DNA of 64,000 nt from Raphanus sativus (lineage: Eukaryota > Streptophyta > Magnoliopsida > Brassicales > Brassicaceae): positions 32,635,407 to 32,699,406 of the forward strand of contig NC_079515.1 in the NCBI RefSeq assembly GCF_000801105.2, read 5' to 3'. Made by a program: the position numbers and the translations under genes. Position 1 is the first letter of the stretch, and every line of letters starts with the position of its first letter. The notes under the pieces are model-generated. The model did no database searches. It saw only the letters and a program-made list of their open reading frames with translations, and had not been told where the DNA came from. Below, piece after piece: positions 25,600 through 36,926 of this stretch.

Positions 25600-25636
25600 C
25601 TAGAGTTTGATCCGCACATTCATGCAGTATTTTTTA
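25600..25636 (-). mobile_element. Degenerate Helitron 3' terminus (minus strand)
   Basis: ACTAGAGTTTGATCCGCAC read on the minus strand gives GTGCGGATCAAACTCTAGT, the common Brassicaceae Helitron end, with an imperfect hairpin partner CATGCAG. The AT-rich DNA to the right, interrupted by the two LTR elements below, is probably Helitron body. No 5' end was found. Confidence 0.5.
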
Positions 25637-26167
25637 TTTTATAAATGTTAAATTTTAATATTATTATTGATATATTAGATATATATTTATATTTTAGTGT
25701 TATATATTGTGAAACTTCTTAATTTTATTGCTTATTTTTATTATATTTAATATATAGTGATTTATTTTATATATTTTATTTTTTATTAATTGTTATTACG
25801 TTTTCGAGTTGGTACGGTAATTTATAATCTAAAATAATCAAATAAAAATATTTTTAAAATATTATTTTTGAAAATATATAGTTTTCGAATAAAAAGTAAC
25901 ATATTTTAATAACTTTATTTTTTTGTATAAGAATATTACATAGTTAACAAATTTTAATCCGTTTTAATGGTAGATAATATTATAATTAAATGAAAGCATT
26001 TTTAAAAGTAAGTAGGTTAATTTACCAATATAGTATAATTTTATCATAAAATTTATATAATACTTTTATTTTAATTAATAGAGATTATAACAAAATTTAT
26101 AAAAAAAAATTATTTTATTTTTTATAATAAAATTTAATTAATTTAAATTTTTAAATTTATAGTTAGA

Positions 26168-27903
26168 TGATATTGGAAGTTTTCAAGGCTTCCAAGTCAA
26201 ATGATAGTATAAAAGATTGTCGAACCACAGAGAACTAGAGATCTATAGCACTAAGAATACACAAACTCTCCTAATCTAAGCAAATAAGAAGATGATGATG
26301 GCAACAAACTAAGGTCCTAGAAATATAAATAAGGTGATCTCAAATCCAAACTAGAAACAAATGCAAGAACTCAATCAAATGCTAAGGTGGACCCATGGGA
26401 AAGGGACTTGATCTTGGGTGACTAAGATCCAAACTAGAGTGGCAAGCTATCAATCAAACACTTTCCTTATGCTTAGACACAACACTAAACAAGCTCTATC
26501 TCTAGATGAATGTTCTTTTGCTAAAGCAACTCAAGCATCTAATCTCTTAGGTTGAATATTACTAAAACAAACATGGAGAACAAGTCTAATAGCAATCTTA
26601 GCCTCTTTAACAACAAATCTCTTTGGCAAAGTAGACTAAAAGCATTGAAGAGTTGGTTCAGACATTTCATCATACACCTTTCGGGCAGGAAATGTCTAGG
26701 GATCTATTTTAGTATGATCAAGACTAAAATAGCATTGAGAACCCTCAACAAGCAAAGAAATAAGTAGATCTAACATTAAACACCCTAGATCTTCACTAAT
26801 CACCCTTAATCACCCTAGCCCATGAATCCAAAATGTGTCTACTCCCTAATCTCCATGATAAACCTCAAATCCATATGAGATTCAAGGCTAATCATGTTAA
26901 TGATTAAGAGAAACAAGATATAAGATGAAGATTCCAAAAATCCTTAGATTGATAAAAGATTCAAGTTTTACAAGATGAGGCAAAGTCTAGAGAGAAAATG
27001 AGATACATTAGGGTTTTTGGGTCTAAATCTATTTATAGAGGTGTACAAATCGAGCTGGTTTAATTGAAGTAAACCGGGTCAAACCGGACTAAACCGATCA
27101 ACCATTTGGTTTCGTGCATCTTCTTCTCCCAGCGGTTTCTTCTTCCCGCTCCACCAAGCCGTTGTATGTTCCGTTCGATTCCCAGCGGTGACATTGGACC
27201 GCTGCATCATGTCGCGATATCAAACAGGGAGGTGGTGATGCATAGCGAGCGGTCAAGCCACACCGCTGCGTCAAGCCGTTGAGATTGCTCCAGCTCGGAC
27301 TCAATATTCAATAGAACCACCGTCTCATCTCTCTTCCGAGCCGAGACCACCGGACCAAGCTTCATCCATGGCGCGTCAATTCTCGGGGCCGTTGTCAAGT
27401 CGTCTCCATCATAGCCAACAGCCGCACAAGCTCATCCATTGTGATAACACCATCCGAGCCTTCTATTATGTCACCGGAATCAAACCTCGTCACTGTCATC
27501 TTCAAATCGTGAAGCTCGTGAGCATCAATGGTGATCTTTTGGTTATTTGCGGAACAGGTCTCCGGAGTCTTGATTATTCACGCATTGGCCCCACATCTTT
27601 TGGATTTGCACAATAGACCTCTCGAATTGACCCTGAACATTTTAATCTTGCAATATAACCCAGGCAAATTCTCCAAATTTGCAACACTGGTCCCTGAACT
27701 TTTGATAACTTCGTTTCTGAACCCAAACTTTATAAATTGCAGATATAACCTTGCAAAATGGCTCAAAACTTCCAATTGTGCACTCCAACCCCTATGATAT
27801 GCAAATGAGTATGCAAATGCAACATAAAGACCTAAATGCAACCTAAAATGATCATAATAAGCTAGAATGTGAATCTAAAAACCTATAAAATCATGAGATA
27901 TCA
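26168..27903 (-). repeat. 3' LTR (left copy) of the gypsy-type element
   Basis: TGATATTGGAAG to GAGATATCA, 1736 bp. It differs from the right copy at about five bases plus two extra bases (GC) near 27213. Short open frames inside it have no recognised homology. Confidence 0.93.
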
Positions 27904-27918
27904 ACTCCCCCACACTAG
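27904..27918 (-). other. Polypurine tract of the gypsy-type element
   Basis: On the minus strand GTGTGGGGGAGT abuts the left (3') LTR. Confidence 0.75.
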
Positions 27919-29759
27919 ACCTTTACTTGTCCACAAGTAAACATTTAAGATCAATCAAAGTGAAGAGTTTGAAAATGAGAGCTTATAACCAAAAGAAACA
28001 CTTTATAGCCTTCAACTTGACATCCTAAGGAAAATATAGCAAATAGCATGAGCAAGAACTTTTATTACACTCTAGCTTCTCAAGACCTATCCATACTCCT
28101 ATACCTCTACACAAGTTGCAATGCTTATCCATCAACAAGCTCTTTAGACCAACTCTCACATTCATTTATACAAACACATAAGGTGAATACTTGCAAATGG
28201 GCACATGATCCTAATCATTTGGCTTGGTGAACAAAGTGGTCAAATGTGAATGAAAACAATGGCTCAAATAAATCATTTCAAAGTGGCAATCACTCAAGAA
28301 CAAGGAGCTTGATCATTATGCAAAATTTATCTAAGACCAGGAACAATTTATGCATACATAGATCCATTCTCATCATTCTACCCTTTCCTAAGTGATATAA
28401 CAAGCTTCACCCCTATTCACATTCATCCCAATACCCAAAGTAACCCACTTTATCACACTCACCTCATGAACTCTTTAACTTAACCATCTAAGGATCTTTT
28501 TATTAACTTTCCACAACTCTTAGCTCTATCTACCTTCCCACCATCTTATTGATTCATCATTTTTTTTTCTTTTTTTTTTCTTTTTTTTTTCTTTTCTTTA
28601 TATTGGGGGAAGGTTCAAATAGACTAAATCTAGAGATTTCTTATTTTTGATCCTTAGTGGCTTCTTTTCTCAAATTTTTGATCATCTTTCTCATCTTTCT
28701 TTTCTCCCAAACCCAAGATAACAAACTTTAGAATAAACAAACCCACTAACCATCCTAGATGCTAACTCAAATGAGGATCCTATGCTAGCAAGAGATGAGA
28801 ACAAATCTATGTCGCTCCCAATACTCTCAAGATTTTGCACATGACAAGCTATCAAAAAGAAGGCCTCACTCAAGCAAATCAATGTTGGTCTCAAAGAATG
28901 GCTAAGGGTTTAGGGGTAGGAGAGTTCCATTTGGGTTAACAAAGGATAATGAATGGAATAAGATAACCCAAATGTGTATGAGATCCATGATCAAGTATGC
29001 AAGTGCCCATATGCAAGAGAGATTAAGTTCATTAAGTTCAAGTTCAAATTGGAGTTGGCTTTCAAGAGCAATGTCAATATCAAGCAAGCAACATGTTTCA
29101 AGAAGAGTTTTCAAGGCTCGAAACTTACAAGCTTTTTTAAGAGATGCTCAAGCTATTTGATATGTTTAACTAGGGTGTCAAATTGAGTTCTAGACATGTG
29201 TCCTTTACAAGGTTTGCTCCCAATGCATGAATGCAATCTAAATGCTTCTATACTCAAATCCTAAAGATGCAAATGATGCAACTAAATGACTTTTTTTTTT
29301 TTTTCAAATTTTTTTTATGCAAATAAATATGCAATACAATGCATGAGACTCATGACAAGCAAACAAAACAAAAAACAATGTGAGATAGTAGACTCTCCCC
29401 CAAACTTACTTCACACAGTCCCTTGTGTGAGAGTAAGCTCAAAGAAGAGATCTAAGGGAAATAAAGAAACATGAGAATTAAATATGTACAGGGTTAGAGT
29501 GGCACATACTTGGAGTTTATTGGCTGAATTGGGTGGTAGAGGACCCTTGGCCTCAGATTTGTTTCACCGGTAGACATGGGCTGAAGTGGAGGAATGAAGA
29601 CTTCTCTTATCTATAGATAGACCCAACCTGAACACCTCAACCATTCTTATTAAACAACCTAGAAAGAAAGAAAGATAAAGAAATATATACAATGGATAAA
29701 CATGGGACTTCCTCCCAAGTGAGCTTGTTTTAAGTCTCTAGCTTGACTTTGTGTGCATG
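27919..29759 (-). other. Non-coding internal region of the gypsy-type element
   Basis: No coherent coding frame. It includes a long TTTTTTTTC-type low-complexity tract at 28560-28600 and a T run at 29290-29303. Composition is AC-rich on the plus strand, as in LARD interiors. Confidence 0.6.
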
Positions 29760-30209
29760 CTAATCATAGGTATCAAAAGGCTGAGCCAATGCACCTTTGG
29801 TCCTTCTCCTACAAGAACAAGAAACCAAGTGCGCAAAGGAGCACACTACTGTCCATAGAAAATAGACAGATTTTTCATCAAAGAGCTTCACTATAGATGA
29901 ATCATGAAATATGAGATGCTCTTCCAGCTGGAGTGGTGGAGCCCAATCCATTACCTCTTTAAGGTCATAGGCAACATTAAACTCATACTTTGTAACTTCC
30001 CTTCCTTCAAGCTCTGCTCGATCCTTAATAAGCTCCAACCGGATCCTTCGTGCTAGGGATGTCTTTGCCGACCCTGGGTACTCCTTCTGAAGCTCATATA
30101 ACATCACAAGTTGTGCTGGTGTGAGTATACTTGCATCAAAGTCATCTTGAATGTGATATTCAAATGTGTTTTCCTCTTCTTGTGTCTTCTCATGGTAGCT
30201 TGAAGCCAT
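29760..30209 (-). CDS. 149-aa ORF of unknown function inside the LARD-like element
   Basis: The ATG is at 30209, about 120 bp downstream of the primer-binding site, where gag would begin; the stop is at 29760. The protein starts MASSYHEKTQEEENTFEYH, is acidic and charged in its first two thirds (LARRIRLELIKDRAELEGRE), and ends in a Cys/Arg-rich segment (SFAHLVSCSCRRRTKG). I see no zinc knuckle or known gag motif. It may be a decayed gag N terminus or a captured cellular fragment; its open frame in a young element suggests it was intact at transposition. Confidence 0.5.
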   Translation of the reverse strand: MASSYHEKTQEEENTFEYHIQDDFDASILTPAQLVMLYELQKEYPGSAKTSLARRIRLELIKDRAELEGREVTKYEFNVAYDLKEVMDWAPPLQLEEHLIFHDSSIVKLFDEKSVYFLWTVVCSFAHLVSCSCRRRTKGALAQPFDTYD

Positions 30210-30325
30210 CACTGCAAGAACAAAAGCTAGAAGAAAAGGTTAGTAACTATACAAAAGCAAAACAAAGCAAGAAAATAAAGCTTAGTCTCAAGAAAGATTG
30301 AAATCCTAATGATAAATCTACTAGT

Positions 30326-30343
30326 TCCCCGGCAACGGTGCCA
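30326..30343 (-). other. Primer-binding site of the gypsy-type element
   Basis: The minus strand reads TGGCACCGTTGCCGGGGA, 3 nt from the right LTR. It closely resembles the tRNA-Asp-type PBS of plant Athila/Tat gypsy elements and fixes the element's orientation. Confidence 0.85.
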
Positions 30344-30346
30344 ATT

Positions 30347-32080
30347 TGATATTGGAAGTTTTCAAGGCTTCCAAGTCAAATGATAGTATAAAAGATTGTC
30401 GAACCACAGAGAACTAGAGATCTATAGCACTAAGAATACACAAACTCTCCTAATCTAAGCAAATAAGAAGATGATGATGGCAACAAACTAAGGTCCTAGA
30501 AATATAAATAAGGTGATCTCAAATCCAAACTAGAAACAAATGCAAGAACTCAATCAAATGCTAAGGTGGACCCATGGGAAAGGGACTTGATCTTGGGTGA
30601 CTAAGATCCAAACTAGAGTGGCAAGCTATCAATCAAACACTTTCCTTATGCCTAGACACAACACTAAACAAGCTCTATCTCTAGATGAATGTTCTTTTGC
30701 TAAAGCAACTCAAGCATCTAATCTCTTAGGTTGAATATTACTAAAACAAACATGGAGAACAAGTCTAATAGCAATCTTAGCCTCTTTAACAACAAATCTC
30801 TTTGGCAAAGTAGACTAAAAGCATTGAAGAGTTGGTTCAGACATTTCATCATACACCTTTCGGGCAGGAAATGTCTAGGGATCTATTTTAGTATGATCAA
30901 GACTAAAATAGCATTGAGAACCCTCAACAAGCAAAGAAATAAGTATATCTAACATTAAACACCCTAGATCTTCACTAATCACCCTTAATCACCCTAGCCC
31001 ATGAATCCAAAATGTGTCTACTCCCTAATCTCCATGATAAACCTCAAATCCATATGAGATTCAAGGCTAATCATGTTAATGATTAAGAGAAACAAGATAT
31101 AAGATGAAGATTCCAAAAATCCTTAGATTGATAAAAGATTCAAGTTTTACAAGATGAGGCAAAGTCTAGAGAGAAAATGAGATACATTAGGGTTTTTGGG
31201 TCTAAATCTATTTATAGAGGTGTACAAATCGAGCTGGTTTAATTGAAGTAAACCGGGTCAAACCGGACTAAACCGATCAACCATTTGGTTTCGTGCATCT
31301 TCTTCTCCCAGCGGTTTCTTCTTCCCGCTCCACCAAGCCGCTGTATGTTCCGTTCGATTCCCAGCGGTGACATTGGACCGCTGCATCATGTCGATATCAA
31401 ACAGGGAGGTGGTGATGCATAGCGAGCGGTCAAGCCACACCGCTGCGTCAAGCCGTTGAGATTGCTCCAGCTCGGACTCAATATTCAATAGAACCACCGT
31501 CTCATCTCTCTTCCGAGCCGAGACCACCGGACCAAGCTTCATCCATGGCGCGTCAATTCTCGGGGCCGTTGTCAAGTCGTCTCCATCATAGCCAACAGCC
31601 GCACAAGCTCATCCATTGTGATAACACCATCCGAGCCTTCTATTATGTCACCGGAATCAAACCTCGTCACTGTCATCTTCAAATCGTGAAGCTCGTGAGC
31701 ATCAATGGTGATCTTTTGGTTATTTGCGGAACAGGTCTCCGGAGTCTTGATTATTCACGCATTGGCCCCACATCTTTTGGATTTGCACAATAGACCTCTC
31801 GAATTGACCCTGAACATTTTAATCTTGCAATATAACCCAGGCGAATTCTCCAAATTTGCAACACTGGTCCCTGAACTTTTGATAACTTCGTTTCTGAACC
31901 CAAACTTTATAAATTACAGATATAACCTTGCAAAATGGCTCAAAACTTCCAATTGTGCACTCCAACCCCTATGATATGCAAATGAGTATGCAAATGCAAC
32001 ATAAAGACCTAAATGCAACCTAAAATGATCATAATAAGCTAGAATGTGAATCTAAAAACCTATAAAATCATGAGATATCA
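30347..32080 (-). repeat. 5' LTR (right copy) of the gypsy-type element
   Basis: TGATATTGGAAG to GAGATATCA on the plus strand, 1734 bp; nearly identical to 26168-27903. Confidence 0.93.
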
Positions 32081-32138
32081 TTAGAACTATTTATAATTAA
32101 ACTTTTATTGACTAATATGTCATATTATATTTTGTAGA

Positions 32139-33289
32139 TGATATATGGTGTTTTTCACATCATTGTATATATGTTTTCATTTGTTTCAAGTCACTAATTC
32201 GTGTCAGTCTAGTCATTTTTGACTTTTTACAGGTCTGGAGTTAGTAGAAGAGAGAAGAGAAGGTGCATAATGAAAAGAAGTCCTTTTGGAACATTCCTGC
32301 GGAGAACACTCAAGAGAACAGTCCCGAGACTGTTCTCTCTCAAGCGGAACAAGCAGACGGAGTGATCCGGAGATTGTTCCAGACGAATATGGAAACTCCT
32401 ATTTCGGGAATTAAAGCCCTGTTGTCCTAATCTCTTTTCTTCTGATTGGCGCCTCCATATAAAATGTCATCTATCTATTTTCTATTTTCTTACGCTAGTT
32501 TTACAAGAGAACACTGAGTATTTTGCGATCTGCAACTTGTAAGGGAGAAGAAATCCATCCTCTCATAGAGAAGATCATCTGAACCCTATTGTTTCATACT
32601 CTATTCTTATGCAATTTTATTCAGGATTTATGTCTTTGTTTATGTGCATCATGATCGAGTAGTGACCTTGCTCGCCTAAAATTTTTAGGGTGTTGAGGCA
32701 TGAGCTAAACATAGATAAGCGATCCATAACTGTTCTTCTTTCATACTGTTCTTACTGCTTTCATTAAACTGATCACTTGATGTTAGATCACTAGTTCATC
32801 ACCTAGTTAACCGCTTAGGATGATAACTTGACATGTATTGAATGAGCTTAGTATCCCTAATCAGCGAAAGTAGATATTAGGGTGGTAAGTGAACTGATCG
32901 GACATGTTCTCTAAAGCTTGCAATCGATCCTCATCCCAACGACAATTAGGTGGTGAGATCGATCTGCAAAGCGATCACTGCCACGACAGTGGAGTGTTCC
33001 AGCTGAGTGATCCGAGTTCTAGAAAGCACTTCATCGCGCTTGAATAATTGTTTGGCTCCAATTCAACACCCAATGAAATACCCTAGGCTAGCTCTTGTTT
33101 AATTGAATCAATCTCGTGTTTATTTTGCTTGTTTACTATCGCCTATCTCAACCAAATTATATCTTCTTCTTAGCTTGATTCTTGAACTTATAAAACTAGA
33201 GTGTAAACTGGTCCTCTGGATTTGAATCTCAAGTACTACAATTGCAACTGTTAACTTGGCAGTAGCAAGGATTCATTTTTAGTGTATCA
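32139..33289. mobile_element. Solo LTR, 1151 bp
   Basis: The sequence starts TGATATATGG and ends AGTGTATCA, with the 5-bp duplication GTAGA at 32134-32138 and 33290-33294. No internal domain or second copy is present, so an intact element was removed by LTR-LTR recombination. A TATAAAA box at about 32458 suggests plus orientation. The interior has mixed composition typical of a gypsy LTR; family not identified. Confidence 0.88.
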
Positions 33290-33294
33290 GTAGA

Positions 33295-34627
33295 CTTACT
33301 ATGACTTTGTATAGTAGATAAAAAGTGATTTTATTTTAATAGATTAGATATAAAGTATATTTGAATATCAACATACTTATTATTTTAGAACAAATCAATT
33401 CAAATTCTTAATTGAATATCGTAAACCAATTTTGATAACAAGCAAGTGTTTTATAAGCTGTACTATAATAGTATAATTCACTGTGACAATCTAAAAATCA
33501 TGGACCTCCTCACGGGACAGAAAGCGAAAGCGAAACTGGTAAACAAACTAATCACGAGGACAAAAGCATCATAGTATTCACATCCACGCATTTTAACTGA
33601 GATATATAGCCCACACATTTATGACCATGTCCCATAACACTTGTCGGTCATACACTTACCAATGATTCCACGTACAGAAAATAACAAGCCCGTTTTTCTT
33701 CTCTGTGTCAGTTATGCGCTAACTTTCCACCTAGTACATTGTATAGTCATTGTTTTCGGTCTGCATCCATATTTCAGGACCCGCCAAACGTTATGGTTAA
33801 TTTATTAACATACAGTGAGTATACAAATCTTCGAATTACTCAGCAGGTTGTATATAAAAACGAGTTCTTTGATGTCGACAGTTCAATTTATAGAAATGTA
33901 CTAGGTCATCTTAAAACCCCCTTATAACCTTGAATTTGAATAAGGACACTGGAAAAAGAGAGTAGTTAACATGTTCTAGTCCTCAGTCCAGAAAGATATT
34001 CAAATGTCTTGATGTATATGTAAAGTGCGAACGCAGCTAGCAAAACCAACTGTTACAAATTACAGTATTAGTAAAAAATAGAATACAGTTGTACTTCTTT
34101 GTTTTGAATGTGCATGAATGACAGCGGTTGAAACAGTCAAAAAGCAATAGATATATAAAAATCTGAATAAATAGAAAGTAACTTAGTCGCTGGTACAACT
34201 GGTATCAACTGTGGAATTTGAAATTTAAATAGTTTTGGCTGTATTGAAAGTATATAACTTATAAAGTTAGCATGTAGTTTTCTGAAAAATGTAAATTTGG
34301 ATGGGACTAATACAATCATTATACTAGGAGGAGAAAGGTTTGTTAGTACTTATCTTAGGTATTTGTCAATCAGACACATACCTATCATTGGGTAAGCAAT
34401 GAGATCACAATGGACTCTGACGCATGTGGAAATAAAACGACTTTACCCAGAACTAAATACAAACCATATAGTATTACCACGTGCCTCGCACATGTTGTGG
34501 CTTACTGGTAAGAAACTACTAAAGTTTCTAAGTAGATAAAAGACTAATATTTTAATTAAAAATTATTTTCCAATTATTTTTAAATACTGAATCTAATAAA
34601 GAAATGACAACTTCAAAACTCAGTTTT
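33295..34627. other. Intergenic, nothing recognised
   Basis: AT-rich sequence without credible genes, RNA genes or clear transposon ends. Confidence 0.45.
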
Positions 34628-34630
34628 TAA

Positions 34631-35280
34631 GAGCATCATTATTGAGGTATGTTAGACAGATATATTAGTAATTAAAGCATTTAAAATAAATCAAAAAGAC
34701 TAAAATACCAAACAAACGTTTGTTAATTAAGGGATCTCTTGGATCGTTTGTTAACAACACACGTCATCATCTCTCTCCTCCAACATCATCACAAAGCCTA
34801 ATTTTCATCATACCCAACCTTCTTCTCCTTTTTCTTCCTTCTGCCTGTTCTCCAATCCATGGAGACTCCCACGCCTCACCTCCTCCTCTTCCTCCTCTTC
34901 GCCGTCTCTTCCCTCGCCACATCCATCACCGCAGATGATGGAGCTTTCACCGGACTCACCAGCCTCCAGGTCCTGAGCTTTTGTCGGAGCTCGCGGACTC
35001 GTCTTCCCTCACCACCCTCTCCCTCGACAACACCACGATCTCCGGCGTTTTGCCTGATGTTTTCGAGTCCTTTGCTTCTTTCCAGAGTCTCCGACTCTCT
35101 TACAACAACATCACCGTCGTTTTAACTTATTCAAATAAATAATTATTTAACTTAAGAAACAAAAAGGGTCTCACCAATAATCTATTTTTCAAGCAATGTC
35201 CTTAGCAAAGTCCTTTAGCACAAAATAACAATAAAATAATTTAAGGACACTTGATTAACATACGACCAATAATGATGCTC
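34631..35280 (+). mobile_element. PIF/Harbinger-type element with captured gene fragment (Pack-type), 650 bp
   Basis: The terminal inverted repeats begin GAGCATCATTATTG at both ends and match again at GTATGTTA after a 3-bp difference. The target duplication is TAA (34628-34630, 35281-35283). There is no transposase; the interior instead carries an exon-like, GC-richer segment from an LRR receptor kinase (see the pseudogene). This is the structure of Pack-type gene capture by a non-autonomous element. Confidence 0.8.
34859..35122 (+). pseudogene. Captured fragment of a TMK-like LRR receptor kinase
   Basis: ATG 34859 opens an 88-aa frame whose start METPTPHLLLFLLFAVSSLA is a convincing signal peptide, followed by GAFTGLTSLQVLS. 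After that the LRR reading continues in another frame: ELADSSSLTTLSLDN, TTISGVLPDVFESF and SLRLSYNNIT, which match LRRs of the TMK receptor kinase ectodomain. The first LRR region and everything after (transmembrane segment, kinase) are absent. The join between signal peptide and LRR and the frame change show internal deletion. If transcribed it would make a short secreted peptide with a novel C terminus. TMK is the best guess; another LRR-RLK is possible. Confidence 0.7.
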
Positions 35281-35365
35281 TAAGAATGCTCTCCAATGAA
35301 ATTTTAGCATTGGTTTTCTTATATGTATAATATTGATATTTAATTATGTATAATGAAATTATACG

Positions 35366-35406
<41 letters not shown>

Positions 35407-35984
35407 TTGATATACAAAAATTAAGAAATTTATTTATTTTTAAATAACTTTTGAAATATAATTAAAAATTATTTCACCAATTATAGAAATGACTACAAAT
35501 CTAATTGATTACACTATTTTCAGTAAAACTAAAAATAATATTAAAATATTATCTATTTTGAAACAACAAACATCATTTAAAACATATATATATGAAAGAG
35601 AGCAAATATATCCAAAAACTTATTGGAATGTTCGATGCTTACATAGAACTCCTCATTATTCCCTCACTTTTTTTTTTAATTTTTTAATAGGAGATTATTT
35701 CTTTACTTCCTCCCATTAGAATTGCTCTGTCATTATAATTCATTAGATTCAAATCTTAGTCTATCCAAAGCTTAAGATTACTATATATTATAAATTACAT
35801 TACGATCAATTATTGAGCATACGTATAGGCTTACCGCAAAAAGCTGGTTTGCAAGATTGCAATCGATAAATATTCTATTGAACATGTTGAAAAAAATAAA
35901 ACATAGATCAAATTCTTTTTAATTAATTTTTATACCTATAAAATAAGTGGCAGACCGTGGCAAAGATAAAAATAAAAAATATAC

Positions 35985-36555
35985 TACCTCATTTGTTTCA
36001 ATATACATAATATTTTAGATGATTTTTATTGTTTTATAATAGAAGATGTTTTCATATATCTTCATTTTAATATACACAATATTTTAGATGATTTTTATTT
36101 TTTTACAATAGATGATGTTTTCGTATATCTATGTAGTTTTATTTTTATTAAAAACTGTGTAACTAAATATTCTATGTGTTTTATATTAAGTGTTATTTTA
36201 GTTTTTATTGTTATAAAAGAATGTCACTTTAGAATTTCAATGCAACTTTCAACTTAATATTATTTACAAATAAATTAATTTTATAAATAATTTATTTAAC
36301 TTAAGTATTATCGGTTGAATATGTGTAATTAATGAGAATTTAAATTCATTTCAATCATTTTTAACATGTGTGAAAATGTCAAAACGGCACTTTTTGTAAA
36401 ACGGAAGAAATATATTTTAAGTATTTAATTAGAGAAACTATATTTAAATTATATTGTAGTATTATTTTAGAGAAAAAATAGTTTTTTAATATATGTGCTT
36501 TAATTCAAAACATCATCTAATATAAAACTAATCTAATATAAAATGGAGAGAGTAT
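35985..36555. repeat. Stowaway-like MITE remnant with internal duplication
   Basis: The left end reads CTACCTCATTTGTTTCA and the right end, reverse complemented, ACTCTCTCCATTTTATA; both resemble the CTCCCTCCGTTTC end of Stowaway MITEs. An internal ~70-bp segment around ATATTTTAGATGATTTTTAT is tandemly duplicated (35992-36060, 36061-36130). Borders and TA duplication are approximate. Confidence 0.45.
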
Positions 36556-36875
36556 ACTTAAGCAAGTATCGTGTACAAGTTTTTTCTGCATATTTGGCAA
36601 AGTCAACATTTGGAATCCGTTATGATGGAATGACACAAATATTTTTAAATTCACTGAATTTACAATTCAAAAATAAATATTTAAATATCGAAATAATTAT
36701 TTAGAATTTTAAATTAGACAGTAGAAGAAGACCAATCGTTTTATAAGTATATACATTGGAAAAGCCAATTCAGACACTACTTATCTCTCTAGTCTTCACC
36801 TTTCTTTTCTCTCCTTTTCTTTTTCTATTTATACACCTTCCGAAAACAAAGAAAAATAAAGAGAAGAAAGGAAAG

Positions 36876-36918
36876 AAAATCAAAGAGTAAGTTCAAAAAA
36901 AAAAAAAATCAAAGAGTA
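36876..36918. repeat. Micro-insertion in the DTX27-like A 5' leader
   Basis: AAAATCAAAGAGTA is exactly repeated at 36876-36889 and 36905-36918, flanking AGTTC plus an A run. The right repeat ends 8 nt before the ATG, so the duplication lies in the 5' untranslated leader. The leaders of copies B and C lack it. Confidence 0.6.
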
Positions 36919-36926
36919 TTAACGAT

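Larger units (their letters stand above)
26168..32080 (-). mobile_element. Young non-autonomous Ty3/gypsy-type LTR element (LARD-like), 5913 bp
   Basis: Two near-identical LTRs of 1736 and 1734 bp enclose 2443 bp. The target duplication TTAGA is intact (26163-26167, 32081-32085). A primer-binding site next to the right LTR and a polypurine tract next to the left LTR show that it lies on the minus strand. There are no protease, RT, RNase H or integrase motifs; the internal region holds one 149-aa frame. By eye the LTRs differ by about five substitutions and one 2-bp indel (about 99.7% identity), so insertion is very recent. It must have been mobilised in trans by an autonomous relative, probably Athila/Tat-like judging from the PBS. 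Confidence 0.93.
35284..36926. other. Intergenic AT-rich region upstream of DTX27-like A
   Basis: It contains an (AT)n microsatellite at 35371-35397 and MITE-like sequence at about 35985-36555. The DTX27-like A promoter, with TATTTATAC near 36826, occupies the last few hundred bases. Confidence 0.5.

Noticed and set aside
26552..26767. 71-aa frame occurring twice (also at 30731)
   Set aside because: It is LTR sequence present in both LTRs of the gypsy-type element; no start context or homology.
28560..28600. Regular TTTTTTTTC units suggesting a repeat array
   Set aside because: Low-complexity tract inside the gypsy-type element, not spaced repeats; nothing like a CRISPR array, which is not expected in a plant.
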